A stretch of 64,000 bases of DNA from Sorex araneus (taxonomy: Eukaryota; Chordata; Mammalia; Eulipotyphla; Soricidae), in the NCBI RefSeq assembly GCF_027595985.1, contig NC_073304.1, positions 219,984,000 to 220,047,999 on the forward strand, in the 5' to 3' direction. The position numbers and the translations under genes were made by a program. Positions 1 through 10,779 of the stretch are shown here, piece after piece (the first letter of the stretch is position 1; each line of letters starts with the position of its first letter). The notes below the pieces were generated by a model. The model was not told the origin of the DNA, did not search any database, and worked only from the letters and a program-made list of their open reading frames with translations.

Positions 1-105
1 GCGGAGCCTCTGACTGCTGGGAACCTCTGTGAGAGTCCAGAAGCCCAGACGGACCCTCTCCAGCAGGCCTGAGAGCACCAGGCTGGGTTCTGGGTTCTCT
101 GCACC
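1..105 (+). other. AOC3: AOC3 5' untranslated region (partial)
   Basis: Non-coding sequence directly before the AOC3 start codon. The window begins inside or just upstream of the leader, so the promoter and transcription start cannot be placed. The start codon context is GCACCATGA, with A at -3. Confidence 0.6.
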
Positions 106-1705
106 ATGAACCAGAAGACCACGCTGGTGCTCCTAGCGCTGGCCGTCATCACCATCTTTGCCTTGGTGTGCGTCTTGCTAGCTGGCCGGGGAGGAGATGG
201 GGGTGAACCCAGCCAGCCCCTCCGCTGCCCTGCCACATCTCCCAGTGCCCAGCCCTGGACACACCCTGGCCCGAGCCAGCTGTTTGCAGACCTGAGCCCA
301 GAGGAGCTGGCAGCTGTGGTGAGCTTCCTGACCCGGCAGCTGGGCCCAGGCCTGGTGGATGCGGCCCAGGCCCGGCCCTCGGACAATTGCATCTTCTCCG
401 TGGAGCTGCAGCTGCCCTCCAAGGCGGCCGCGCTGGCCCACCTGGACCGGGGGAGCCCCCCACCTGCCCGGGAGGCGCTGGCCATTGTCTTCTTTGGGGC
501 CCAGCCTCAGCCTAACGTGAGTGAGCTGGTGGTGGGGCCGCTGCCCCGGCCCTCGTACGTGCGGGATGTGACTGTGGAGCGTCATGGGGGCCCCCTGCCC
601 TATCACCGCCGCCCTGTGCTCATGCGCGAGTACCACGACATAGACCAAATGATCTTCCACCGAGAGCTGCCCCACGTGGGTGGGCTCCTACACCACTGTT
701 GCTTCTATGGGCGCCCAGGACACAGCCTGGTGACGCTGATCACGGCCCCCCCGGGTCTGCAGTCCGGGGACCGGGTCACCTGGTTCGGCCTCTACTACAA
801 CACCTCGGGGTCGGGGATTTTCTTGCACCCTGTGGGCTTGGAGCTGCTGGTGGACCACAAGGCCCTGGACCCTTCCCGCTGGACGGTTCGGAAGGTATTT
901 TTCCAAGGCCGCTACTATGAGAACTTGGCACAGCTGGAGGACCAATTCGAGGCTGGCCGGGTCAATGTGGTGCTGATCCCCCACAATGGGACAGGGGGGG
1001 CCTGGTCCCTGAAGTCCCAAGGGCCCCCAGGTCCGGCTCCCCCTCTGCAGTACCTCCCCCAAGGCCCCCGCTTCAGTGTCCAGGGGAGCCAAGTGGCCTC
1101 CTCCCTGTGGACCTTCTCCTTCAGCCTGGGCGCTTTCAGTGGCCCAAGGCTCTTTGACATCCGCTTCCGGGGAGAACGTCTGGCCTATGAGATCAGCCTT
1201 CAGGAGGCCTTGACCGTCTATGGCGGAAATACCCCCGCAGCTCTGCTTACCCGCTATATCGATGGTAGCTTTGGCATAGGAAAGTACATCAGCCCCCTGA
1301 CGAGGGGCGTGGACTGCCCCTACCTGGCCTCCTATGTGGACTGGCACTTCCTGTTGGAGTCCCAAGCTCCCAGGACCATCCGCGATGCCTTGTGTGTGTT
1401 TGAACAGAACCGGGGCCTCCCGCTGAGGCGGCACCACTCAGATTTCTACTCCCCCTACTTTGGGGGCCTGGTGGACACCGTGCTGGTCATCCGCTGCGTG
1501 TCCACCTTGCTCAACTATGACTATGTGTGGGATATGGTCTTCCATCCCAACGGGGCCATCGAAGTCAAATTCCACGCCACGGGCTACATCAGCTCGGCAT
1601 TTCTCTACGGTGCCGCCCGGAGGTACGGGAACCAAGTTGGGGAGCACCTGCTGGGCACGGTGCACACGCACAGCGCCCACTTCAAGGTGGACCTGGATGT
1701 AGGAG
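106..1705 (+). CDS. AOC3: AOC3 exon 1: amine oxidase copper-containing 3 (VAP-1), residues 1-534
   Basis: AOC3 is a type II membrane ectoenzyme that oxidatively deaminates primary amines (for example methylamine) to aldehyde, H2O2 and ammonia, and acts as a leukocyte adhesion protein on endothelium. Exon 1 encodes a short cytoplasmic tail, one membrane segment (about residues 6-27), the N2/N3 domains and much of the catalytic domain. Visible key residues are catalytic Asp386 (GAT 1261-1263), the topaquinone precursor Tyr471 in NYDY (TAT 1516-1518), gate residue Leu469, and copper ligands His520 and His522 (about 1663-1671). N-glycosylation sequons N137, N232 and N294 are kept. Residue numbers match human exactly, and the joined protein is 763 residues, the human length. 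The donor is GTAAGG at 1706 in phase 1. The open frame runs on to 1773, but that part is intron. The start matches the conserved MNQKT N-terminus. AOC2 and AOC4 fit worse. Confidence 0.97.
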
Positions 1706-2328
1706 GTAAGGCCTTCAGGGATGAGGATGCCCAAAGTGGTGCTGCCGAGTCATCTCCATTTGCCTTAGCCTGATGGTATCCAGGACAGGAAGAGTGAAGC
1801 GTGAATGAGTGATGTGGAGTTTCCTAGGTTCTCTTTTGCTGGTTGGGAGAGCTGGCGGCCAAGTCTGGTGTGCACCTTTGCTCCCTGGCTGGGGGCACAG
1901 CTGCCACCTTCCCCTGACTTGACCTCAGGAGAGAATCTCGGGCAAAGCTCAGTGGGGAAGGCAGGACCTGGGTTACCAAGACCCTGTGGCTTCTCCCTCT
2001 CTCGCACCTCTCTGGGCCTGTCTGAAGCTGTTGTGCTGATTTCTCTGTGTCTGGCCCTGGGCGCTGGTGTTTTAGAAAAGCCGTGGGCATTCTGCCAGGT
2101 CCTTGGCACAGCCTGGTCGGAACATGGAATATTCCAAGTTGCACATTTCCTTGGGGAGAGGGACCTTTCTCCTCCCTGTTTTTCTGCCTCGCTCTCTCTG
2201 GGAAATATGCTTAAGTACAAAGGGTAGGATAATTATGTGGAATATTCCAGATCATTCCTGGGGTTGGTGGTCACAAAAGAAAAAAGCCAGGGACACATGC
2301 TATAAAGTCTGCACCTCTCTGGTTTCTG

Positions 2329-2488
2329 TGTGTTTGGTTTTGGTCCACACCTAGCAGTGCTCCAGGCTTCTGTGCTCAGGAGTGACTCCTGGCAGGGCTT
2401 GGGAACCATTTGTGGCGTTGGGGATCAACTGGGTGGGCATCAGACACATGCAAAGGAAGTGCCTTAGCTTGTATACTATCCCTTTAGA
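2329..2488 (-). repeat. SOR-type SINE, old diverged copy
   Basis: The reverse complement of the SINE body (GCTCAGGAGTGACTCCTGGC) is followed by a degraded tRNA-like head. It lies in AOC3 intron 1. Edges are approximate. Confidence 0.7.
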
Positions 2489-2785
2489 CCCAGAGGTCTT
2501 TGCCTTTTCCCTTTCCTCCCCCCAGTGAATTATTTGATCACCAGATATTTTTTTCTGTCCTGACTCTATAATATCTTAAGCTCATGACATGGTCCATATT
2601 CACCCCATTGGGGCCAGCTCTGCTGCTTCCTCGTTAGCTCCCTCAGATCCTACGTCTCAGCTAGGCTACTCCTCTATGGCCCCCACTTTTCCATCTATAG
2701 GACTCGTCCCTGGCACCCGCCGACCTTCTTTGACTTTGCTTCTGTCTGCTTCTGGCCTAGAGAGTGGCTGCCCATGCCATTTCTT

Positions 2786-2946
2786 TTTCTTTTCTTTTTT
2801 TTTTATTTTATTTTAGGGCCACACCCAGTGATGTTCAGGATTTAAACCTGGCAGTTCTCAGGGAACTATATGGGATGCCGGGGATTGAACATGGGTCGGC
2901 AGCATGCAAGGCAAGTGCCTTACCACACTGTACTATCTTTCCAGCC
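2786..2946 (-). repeat. SOR-type SINE
   Basis: A T-rich run (reverse of the A-rich tail) leads into GGGCCACACCCAGTGATG and ends at CTATCTTTCCAGCCC, the reversed 5' head. It lies in AOC3 intron 1. Confidence 0.8.
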
Positions 2947-3413
2947 CCTTGGCCGTGTCATTTCTCCTGGCAACGTCTTCTGAGGCCAGACTAAAGTGTC
3001 TCCCAGGAAGGTCCCTTTGTCTCTCGTGTGTGTGATCCTGGAACTGGATCTTGGTTGTTTTCCTTCTATGAATGCTGACCTGGGCTGGGCCTCTCTGAGT
3101 CCCTGTGAAATCTGGACGCTCAAGATGGGCCTTCCTTCATCCCCAGGGCCCAGCACTGGACTCTCCATCACTGTGCTTGAATGAATTCAATGAAAGAAGA
3201 TGTCAGTTTACAGGCAACAGCCCTGACTGAAAGATTTGGAGTAGGGGGCGGGGTGTGTATTGGGGGTATAAGAAAGACAAGAGTCTTGGCTTTTTTCCTG
3301 ACTCTGAAGTCCAGTGGGGCAGAGTTCAGTGTGGGCCAGGCAGCTGCATAACCAGCTCCCTAACCAACCCCCTATCTCCTCCTCACCCCACCCGCTCCCC
3401 CCAACCCTGGCAG

Positions 3414-3699
3414 GACTGGACAACTGGGTCTGGGCTGAGGACATGGCCTTTGTCCCCACCTCGGTGCCCTGGAGCCCCGAGCACGAGGCTCAGAGGTTGC
3501 AGATAACCAGGAGGCAGCTGGAGACGGAGGCGCAGGCAGCCTTCCCCCTGGGAGCTGCGACCCCTCGATACCTATACCTCGCCAGCAACCACAGCAACAA
3601 GTGGGGTCACCCACGAGGCTACCGCATCCAGGTGTTCAGCTTTGCTGGGGAGCCCCTGCCCCAGAACAGCTCTATGGAGAGAGCCATCAGCTGGGCAAG
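3414..3699 (+). CDS. AOC3: AOC3 exon 2, residues 534-629
   Basis: The acceptor is CTGGCAG at 3413. The first two bases complete the Gly codon split at the exon 1 donor, giving the junction V-G-G-L-D-N-W-V-W, homologous to the human junction. The exon encodes the stretch through [20 protein letters not shown], part of the C-terminal beta-sandwich (D4), with sequons N592 and N618 conserved. The donor GTGAGT at 3700 leaves two bases (AG) of an Arg codon. Confidence 0.97.
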
Positions 3700-4286
3700 G
3701 TGAGTTTTGGTGATGGTGGTGTGAGGGGAGGATGGGGGGGAGCATCCAAGATGCTGGGGGAAGTGAGAAGGAGAGGGGAGCGTTGGCGGGGCCAGCCAAG
3801 AAGCTGGACTGGGGTGAGGGCAGAGCTCTGGCAGGCAGGATTTCCTGCTTATCAAGAGGGACCCTGGTGGGATGGTCCCTACAGGGCTAAACCCAAGGGG
3901 CAGTTTTCTCTTTGGGGGTTAGGGAGGGACCTGGCTTCTCAGTGGCAGGGGAACATGGGGGACCAAGAGCTGGTGGCGACTCAGCCTGGTAGTGTCAGGA
4001 TCACTGTGAGGAGACAGAGGAAAGGGCCGGATCAGTGGTACCGCACGTAGGGCACTTGTCTTGCACTCGGCCAACCCAGGTTCCATCCCTCCCTGGCACC
4101 ACATCTGGTCTCCTGAGCACTGCCAGGAGTGATCCCTGAGCACAGAGCCAGGAGTCAGTCCTGAGCACTGCGAGGCATGGCCCAAAAACGCAAAAGGGAA
4201 AAGAAAGAAGATGGAGATGCTCAGTTCCCATCACCGTGACGAGGCCGGGGGTGGTGGCCATGGAGGCCTGACCGGTGCCGCCCTAG
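3700..4286 (+). other. AOC3: AOC3 intron 2
   Basis: A 587-bp intron running from GTGAGT to CCCTAG. A plus-strand SINE occupies about 4030-4206. The first 330 bp are purine-rich unique sequence. Confidence 0.9.
4030..4206 (+). repeat. SOR-type SINE
   Basis: The head has a B box (GGTTCCATCC), then the body with GCACTGCCAGGAGTGATCCC and an A-rich end. It is moderately diverged. Confidence 0.75.
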
Positions 4287-4416
4287 GTACCAGCTGGCTG
4301 TGACCCAGAGGAAGGAGGAGGAGGCCAGCAGCACCAGCATCTACAACCAGAATGACCCCTGGAGCCCCACCGTGGACTTCTCCAGCTTCATCGACAATGA
4401 GACCATTGCTGGCGAG
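4287..4416 (+). CDS. AOC3: AOC3 exon 3, residues 629-672
   Basis: The acceptor is CCCTAG. The first base G completes the split Arg codon, followed by [12 protein letters not shown] as in human AOC3, and the exon ends at ETIAGE. Sequon N666 (NET) is kept. The donor is GTCAGT at 4417 in phase 0; its +3 C is a mild departure from consensus. The human residue at the end of this exon is Lys; here it is Glu. Confidence 0.95.
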
Positions 4417-4520
4417 GTCAGTGTCTGTGGGAGGGCTGCGGGGGACCCTGGGAGCCATAGCTTCCCCAGGGATGGAGCAACTCCTGGTTTCTGTATTTCC
4501 ATGGGTTGGGTTATTACTTC

Positions 4521-4522
<2 letters not shown>

Positions 4523-4570
<48 letters not shown>
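4523..4570. repeat. (TG)n microsatellite
   Basis: About 24 uninterrupted TG units in AOC3 intron 3, directly beside a minus-strand SINE. Confidence 0.97.
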
Positions 4571-4571
<1 letters not shown>

Positions 4572-4589
4572 CGAGGGGGTTGTGGGTGT

Positions 4590-4758
4590 GTGGTTTTTAG
4601 TCCACACCCAGCAATGCTCAGGGGTTTGTACTCCTGGCTCTGCACTCAGGAATCACTCCTGGTGGTGCTCAGGAGACCTCATGGGATGCTGGGGATCGAA
4701 GCTGGGTGAGTCCCGTGCAAGGCAAACACCCTCCCCTCTGCACTACTGCCTGGGCCCT
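4590..4758 (-). repeat. SOR-type SINE
   Basis: The reversed body (ACACCCAGCAATGCTCAGG, CTGCACTCAGGAATCACTCC) is followed by a diverged head ending CTGGGCCC. Confidence 0.85.
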
Positions 4759-5295
4759 GGATTATTACCTCTTGTATGGGGGGTCTGGGAAAGTGGGTCA
4801 AATCTTGGAGTACTTAGAGAACCAGGCAGTGCCTCGCCCCCCTCACTCAGGGATTCCTTCTCACTCCCCCGAGCTGGGAATTCATGCGTAGACTTTGGCT
4901 GAGTCCCTGACCTGTCCTGAGACATTCCTATTTGAGTCCCAGGACACAGGCTAGAGCCATGATGGGAGGGTTGGGGGCGGGGGGAGGTACAAGAATGCCA
5001 GGAAAGAGCATTTCTCTGGTAGCTGAAGCTCCTCTCATCCCTGGCGTCACACTGGAGGAGGAATTGCTGAATGCTGCACTTGCTGGCCTCCTGCCCTCTG
5101 AGTTTGGAAGCTCCTGGAAAGTTTGGGGGCAAGAGCTGAAGTTGCCCCGGAGGGGAGGGGTGGTGCCAGGTGTCAGCCTTCTCTGAGGGCGATGAGGTGG
5201 GCAGTGACAGAGATAGAGGCTTGGACGGCTTGGTACATGTTGGACTCTCTGTGCCCTGAGTTCCAATGCACTTTTTTAAAAAATATTTTTTCTTG

Positions 5296-5459
5296 GGGCT
5301 GGAGCGATAGCACAGTGGGTAGGGTGTTTGCCTTGCACGCAGCCAACCCGGGTTCGATTCACAGCATTCCATAAGGTCCCCTGAGCAGCGCCAGGGGTAA
5401 TTCCTGAGTGCATGAGCCAGGAGTAACCCCTGTACATTACCAGGTGTGACCCCAAAACT
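5296..5459 (+). repeat. SOR-type SINE, well preserved
   Basis: A near-intact tRNA-like head: GGGGCTGGAGCGATAGCACA with A box, and B box GGTTCGATTC at about 5351. The body then ends GTGTGACCCCAAAAC. Confidence 0.95.
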
Positions 5460-5634
5460 TTTTTTCTTTCTGGGTCACACCTGGCGATGCTCAGGGGTTG
5501 TCCCTGGCTCTGCACTCAGGAATTACTCCTGGTGGTGCTCAGGGGACCATATGGGATGCTGGGGATCAAACCCTCGTGAGCCACATGCAAAGCAAATGCC
5601 CTCCCTGCATGGGTGACCTCCAACCCCACCTAGG
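5460..5634 (-). repeat. SOR-type SINE with degraded head
   Basis: It abuts the preceding plus-strand copy tail to tail, giving an inverted pair that could form a hairpin in AOC3 pre-mRNA. The head portion (5590-5634) is scrambled. Confidence 0.85.
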
Positions 5635-5636
5635 CA

Positions 5637-5800
5637 CTTTTTTGTTTGTTTGTTTTTTGGGTCACACCCAGCGATGCTCAGGGGTTATTCCTGGCTCTGC
5701 ACTCAGGAATTGCTCCTGGCAGTGCTTGGGGGACCTATATGGGATGGTCGGCTGTGTGCAAGGCAAATGCCCTACCCACTGTACTATCTCTCTGGCCCGC
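5637..5800 (-). repeat. SOR-type SINE, internally shortened
   Basis: The T-rich start and reversed body are intact. The B-box part of the head is missing (GGGATGGTCGGCTGTGTGCA), and the copy ends CTCTCTGGCCC. Confidence 0.85.
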
Positions 5801-5939
5801 CCATGCACTCTTAAAGACTGAAATCACTGCGAGGGAACTCGGGCTGGCTAAGTGAGTCCTTCCCTTTGAGGCCACCAAGGGAACCTGCAGTGTCCTCAGC
5901 AAAGCCTGGCTCCTGATCTTCCTCCTCTTCTCCCGCTAG

Positions 5940-6215
5940 GACCTGGTGGCCTGGGTGACGGCTGGTTTCCTGCACATCCCACACTCTGAGGACATTCCCA
6001 ACACGGTGACCGCAGGGAACGGCGTGGGCTTCTGGCTTCGGCCCTACAACTTCTTTGACCAGGATCCCTCCTTTGATTCTGCTGACTCTGTCTACTTCCG
6101 GGGAGACCAGGATGTGGGAGCCTGTGGGGAGAACCCTCTGGCTTGTCTCCCCCAGACTGCGAGCTGTGCCCCTGACCTCCCTGCCTTCTCCCACGGAGGT
6201 TTCTCTCACCACTAG
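5940..6215 (+). CDS. AOC3: AOC3 exon 4 (last), residues 673-763 and stop
   Basis: The acceptor is GCTAG at 5939, phase 0. The exon encodes [15 protein letters not shown], giving copper ligand His684 (CAC 5973-5975). It also carries the surface RGD at residues 726-728 and the cysteines Cys734/Cys741 (an intrachain disulfide in human) and Cys748 (interchain, homodimer). The stop TAG is at 6213-6215. Exons 1-4 total 2,292 bases, which is 763 codons plus stop, with no frameshift or premature stop, so the gene appears intact. Confidence 0.97.
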   Translation, partial: DLVAWVTAGFLHIPHSEDIPNTVTAGNGVGFWLRPYNFFDQDPSFDSADSVYFRGDQDVGACGENPLACLPQTASCAPDLPAFSHGGFSHH

Positions 6216-6717
6216 ATGGCCCCTGGCTGGGGATGTGGCCTGGGGCCCCGGAGCCGCGTGCCTGCGGAAGTGGGGGTGACAGTACCAGGAGCCAGGTTCT
6301 CTCTTCTCCTGAGTTCCTTCCTTCCCCTCTGCATCCCTCCCAGCCGCTTCCCTCCCCGCTGGGAACACCCCAAGCTTCAGCTCTGCCCGGGTCTCGGGCC
6401 CAGAGAGGGGCAGCCAGCCAGGGCCCAGATGACAGCCAAGCTTCTCCCACACAGAACTCCCTTTGTTTTATTTTCTGTTTTTCTCTCTGTTGGTTAGATT
6501 TTTCTCAGTTTTTCCCAGGCCATCTCCAGGTCTCTTCTGGCCTTCCCCAGACCTCCCCTGGGAGGTACACTTGGGCTTCTGGACTTGTCCCCTGATATCC
6601 CAGGATAGGGTTCCTGGTGGACCCACACATCCACAGAGAGCTGGAAGGGGGAGGCTGCAAGCCCTCCTCCTCCTTTCATCTCCGCCTGCCTGTCCCTTAC
6701 CCCCACTTCTTTTGTTC

Positions 6718-6870
6718 TTTTTTTTTCTTATTGGATCATGCCTGGCGATGCTCAGGGGTTACTCCTGGCTCATGCACTCAGGAATTACTCCTGGCAGTGC
6801 TTGGGGGACCCTATGGGATGCTGGGAATCGAAGGCAAATGCCCTACCCGCTGTGCTATCACTCTAGCCCT
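6718..6870 (-). repeat. SOR-type SINE in the probable AOC3 3' UTR
   Basis: The reversed body (GCGATGCTCAGGGGTTACTC) is followed by a head with a deletion around the B box, ending TATCACTCTAGCCC. Confidence 0.88.
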
Positions 6871-7661
6871 TACCCCCACTTCTTACCCTATAGCCGGGTG
6901 ACACCCCTAACCCCAGTCTTCGTTTCTCAATCCTGGTCACCTATCTTGGTCCTGAAACCTGTGGAAATTTCAGAAACACAAAGGACTTCTGGTCTGAGCG
7001 GACCGTTCTCCATCTCCATGTGCCTCTCACACAACGGGGAGAGGGGTGCTGTCCCCCAATCCTGTCCTGGGACGGGTGTGTTTCCCCACACTTCTCAGCC
7101 CGTTTGTAATTGCCTGCCTTGAATTCTCTGATGAAGCAAGGCCATAGAGATAGCATGGGGCAAATTTGCATTTTAGGTGGTTTTGTGGGTGCATTGTAAG
7201 CAGGCACATGGGAGGCTGAGTGGGCCTCTAGGGGGCTGTCCAATCACCTACAGCCTCTGCCATTCTGTTTCCTGGGAGGCTGTCATCACCCGCAGCCTCT
7301 GCCATTCTGTTTCCCACCACTATCACCCACAAAACTCTGATGGCTTGCAACCACAGTGGAAGAAATTGTTTTCCCTAGATGATTGGTTAAAGACATTTTG
7401 ATACAACTTCGCAATGTAATAACTACAGCTATAAAATAATTATTTCTTTATATCATAATTGGGAGCAAGCTTCCAGAGAAGAAGGAGAGACTTAAAGCTT
7501 GTAGAGTGCATTTTCTGTTATTTAGAAAGGGGATAAATACAGATATATGTTTGCTTATAGGTGTATATTCAGAAGGAAGGGTAAGACTTGTATCGAGAGG
7601 AACCAGGAGATTAGGGAGAGGGGGAACTTGAAACTATCTACTTACATTTATTTTAAGTAGA

Positions 7662-7821
7662 TCAGAGCTATAGTACAATGGGTAGTGCACCCACCTTAAA
7701 AACCACAGACACAGGCTCAATCCTGGGTACCCCTATGGTCCCCCAGATCCTGCCAGGAGTGTTCCCTAAATGCAAAGCCAGGAGTAAGGCCTGAGCATCT
7801 TAGGGTGTAACCCCAAAACTA
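7662..7821 (+). repeat. SOR-type SINE, old copy
   Basis: GATCAGAGCTATAGTACAAT matches the head with many changes. The body CCAGGAGTGTTCCCTAAATG and the ending CCCCAAAAC are recognisable. Confidence 0.75.
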
Positions 7822-7835
7822 TAACAAAAAATTTT

Positions 7836-7946
7836 GGGGGGTGGGGTGGGTCTTTCCATGGTGCTCGAGAGGTATGGGGGATGGTACTCAGGGCTCCTGC
7901 ATGCAAAGCGCATGCTCCAACCCCTTGAGCCATCTCCCTGCCCCCC
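7836..7946 (-). repeat. Older tRNA-headed SINE fragment
   Basis: It ends CTCCAACCCCTTGAGCCATC, a head variant seen again near 9250, 10850 and 42320. This suggests an older SINE subfamily distinct from the young SOR copies. Confidence 0.55.
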
Positions 7947-8027
7947 AGAACTGTATAGATTTTCTTTTTTGTGCATCCTGAATTTTGACACCCCACCCCA
8001 TGCCTGAATTACCAATTCAAAATTAAT

Positions 8028-8033
8028 AATAAA
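8028..8033 (+). promoter_or_regulatory. AOC3: Candidate AOC3 poly(A) signal AATAAA
   Basis: A canonical hexamer 1.8 kb after the AOC3 stop codon. It is not obviously part of a SINE tail. Confidence 0.35.
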
Positions 8034-8050
8034 TGGTCCCAAACAAGACC

Positions 8051-8685
8051 TGACTTATTTTTCTTTAACTGGAATATCTTTTGAGAAGTGGTGTTGAGAA
8101 GAGAGCCAAAGAGAATCAAGGGATGGGTCCAGGGCTCCCTTGACAGTACGGGTGCATATCCCATGCCCTGCAACATTGTTGCAAGATATCTCCGTGGCAG
8201 AATTACTCAGGAAACAGGACCACATGCCCTGCGCTGTTTCTCTTTGAATACACTTGGCCCCAGACTCTGTGAACAGGGCACGCATCCGTTTGTCCCTGGG
8301 AGACAGAGTCCAACCCAACCCACAGGGGGATTGTTGCACCCCGGGACATGATGAGTCAGCAGAGGTGTGACCCAGAGGCCCTTCAAGGTCAGATGAACTG
8401 TTTTCTGTGCCCAGGCCATGCTCCGCTTCAGTGTGCATTCTAGGGAGACTGGGGCTGGGGTGTGCTATAGACTAGGGGTGAGGAGAGCAGGTGGGAGGAA
8501 GAGGATCAGGAGGAGGCCAATGACCCCCAGGACGTGGGAAGAGATGAGTGTGAGATGTTTCGAGTCAGTGGGACGCGGGCTTAGGTGGCACCGAGGTTTT
8601 CCATTGGGTAACTAGGTAGGTGGTGGGACCTTGCACCAGAAGGACAGAGCCGGGCATGGTGCAACTGATCATGAGCAGGAGTTGG
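8051..8685. other. Unique intergenic DNA
   Basis: No SINE match and no coding pattern. The short open frames here are not homologous to anything I recognise. Confidence 0.6.
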
Positions 8686-8790
8686 AAGCGGTCAGGGATG
8701 GTGCAAAGGGCTCTGCATGCTGGAGTCCTGGGCTCCGCCCCTGGCACCTCACAGTCCCCTGAGCACTGCAACCCCCCAAACCTAAAAGAA
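8686..8790 (+). repeat. Old SINE fragment
   Basis: GTCAGGGATGGTGCAAAGGG to CTGAGCACTGCAACCCCCCA resembles the SINE head plus part of the body, heavily diverged. Confidence 0.5.
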
Positions 8791-9497
8791 AACACCATTG
8801 TCAGAAGCTGGCAGCCAAAGAACATGTTGGGTCATGGTGTGGGATGGGGGTGGGGAAGGAGAGGCACTTTTTATACTACTCAGGGAGCCAGGAAACTGAA
8901 AGGGATGTGGGGAGCACCCCGGGCTGGCAGTTTTGGCTAGGGCCTTCCTTCATTTCTATCTCTGCGGTGGCTGGACAGAGGACTGTCTGGATTTGAAGAC
9001 TGTGGCTAGCAAGCTTCCTTCTGCAGCGAGTTCTCCAACCCCCCTGACCTGGCCCACCAGTCCTGTTCAAGTGATGACACCAGGGGACTTCTGGTTCCTG
9101 AGCTACGTCCCTGTCTCCACAGCCTCCCTTTCAGTCAAGTTGCTCTCAGACCACAGGCTCCCCCTTGTGATACAGCCTTCTTGTGTCTTCCGGAGTTACT
9201 CCCTGCCGTGCTCAGGGAGTAACCAGCCCAGGGTTCCAGCTCCAAGCATGAGCTCCAGCCCTTTGAGCCACCTCCCTGACCGCCCCCACCCCCCAGGCAT
9301 TTGCCTCCAACCTACCTTAGGATGCTGCCAGGAATCTGGATAATTGGGAGAGGGAAGGGAAGCCAGAGGGAAATAAGGAGCAGAGCCTGGAAGGGGGGTC
9401 CTCAAACTGGAGGAAGGATAGAGGGAAATTAGTTGCAGAGCTGGGGCAGGTGAGTCAGGTTTATAGCCTGGGAATGGGATAGAAATGTCCCTCTGGT

Positions 9498-9668
9498 GGG
9501 GCTGGAGTGATAGCACAGCGGGTAGGGTGTTTGCCTTGCACGTGGCCAACCCGGGTTCAATTCCCAGCATCCCATATGGTCCCCTGAGCACCGCCAGGGT
9601 TGATTCCTGAGTGTAGAGCCAGGAGTGACCCCTGTGCATTGCCAGGTCGGACCTAAAAAGCAAAAAAA
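9498..9668 (+). repeat. SOR-type SINE with microsatellite tail
   Basis: Intact head and body. The A-rich tail passes directly into the (GGAA)n repeat that follows. Confidence 0.95.
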
Positions 9669-9763
9669 AGAAAGGAAGGAAGGAAGGAAGGAAGGAAGGA
9701 AGGAAGGAAGGAAGGAAGGAAGGAAGGAAGGAAGGAAGGAAGGAAGGAAGGAAGGAAGGAAGA
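9669..9763. repeat. (GGAA)n microsatellite
   Basis: About 23 GGAA units grown from the A-rich tail of the SINE at 9498. Confidence 0.97.
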
Positions 9764-10779
9764 ACCCACTGGTGAGCAAAGAAAGGGTCCAAGGACTGTG
9801 CTTTCTGCCCCTCCTTCTCACCTCCAGGGATGCTTATCTCTTGGACACGCCTCCCTGCCATTCCCTAGCCCTGACCCTGAGTATTTGATTTGGAACCGGA
9901 GGACAGAGGCTTACGTGGGCCACTGGAAGGGCAGATTCCTGCCTGGACCCCGCCTCCTGAGCCTGGCCCTCGCACCCTCCCTGCTCAGCCTCCACCCAGC
10001 AGCACTGCCCAGAGACCAGGACCCTGCCTGTCTCTCTGTCACCCCCAGGTTGCTCTCTTGATTCAGGGGCTTAGCTAAAAAACAATCCAGAAACTTGAGC
10101 AATGACTCAAGATAAGAGTCTATGGCTGGGGAACAGTCCAGGGGAAGATCTCTGAACTTTTGGTAGTTTTCTTTGAGATTTTTATCACAGCTATTTGTTT
10201 CTGTAGGGACCTCTCTCTGGAAGGTGTCCAGCCTTCTCTGGGCTGCCCTGTACTGGCCTCAGTGAAGGGTCGACTTTCGTGCCACTGGGCTATACTAGGG
10301 CTAGCGACAGAATAACTTGTTTAGTTCACATTTGTTTTCTCCGGCCTCTCAGAACCCACTGCTGGGACCCTCCAATCTGCTGCTTCAATACTGTTTATAA
10401 TGACATAATTCCCTCCCTGAGCACCGAGCTGGGGGCACATTCCTGCTTTCATCCATGGCTGAATTCCAGTCTGTTGTGTAGCGAGTCCACATTCAGTGTA
10501 TCTTGTCATCAGTTGGTGGACATGTGAGCTGTTTCTACGCTGCAGGTGGTTACGGGTGATGCTATGAAGCTGTTTGTTACGTTCTTTGTGGCCTTGCTTC
10601 ATTTTTCTTGGGAGTGCAATGCTGGTCATATGGCAATTCTGTTTTATCTTTGAGAACCTACCAGAATGTTTTCCCAAGTGATTTTTTTTTGAGGGGAGGG
10701 ATAAAACAGAATACAAAAAGTTTATTATTTAACCATTTTTTAATGGGGGAGGAGTGGAAAGGAAGCATCATTTCTAGTG
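9764..10779. other. Unique intergenic DNA
   Basis: About 1 kb of non-repetitive sequence with no gene-like structure that I can support. Confidence 0.6.

Larger units (their letters stand above)
1706..3413 (+). other. AOC3: AOC3 intron 1
   Basis: It starts GTAAGG after a phase-1 codon and ends in a pyrimidine-rich tract and CAG at 3411-3413. It holds unique sequence at 1774-2328 and 2947-3410 plus two older minus-strand SINE copies. No coding signal is seen. Confidence 0.9.
4417..5939 (+). other. AOC3: AOC3 intron 3
   Basis: A 1,523-bp intron ending CCCGCTAG. It holds a (TG)24 microsatellite, four SINE copies and about 540 bp of unique sequence (4760-5295). Confidence 0.9.
6216..8050 (+). 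other. AOC3: AOC3 3' untranslated region (extent inferred)
   Basis: Non-coding sequence after the stop, interrupted by SINE insertions. The first plausible poly(A) hexamer I see is AATAAA at 8028-8033. A 3' UTR of 1.5-1.8 kb is in line with other mammalian AOC3 mRNAs, but the true end is not provable from sequence alone. Confidence 0.4.

Noticed and set aside
106-1773. AOC3 as a single 555-codon ORF
   Set aside because: The last 22 codons run past the GTAAGG donor at 1706 into intron 1. Joining at 1705/3414 restores the conserved sequence.
1805-2227. 140-codon frame after AOC3 exon 1
   Set aside because: Lies in intron 1; no homology or splice support.
5296-5370. tRNA genes suggested by A/B boxes
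   Set aside because: The A and B boxes belong to SINE heads. There is no cloverleaf with a proper acceptor stem, and the same sequence recurs dozens of times with a SINE body.
9669-9763. Regular short repeats as a CRISPR array
   Set aside because: They are microsatellites without spacers, in a vertebrate genome.
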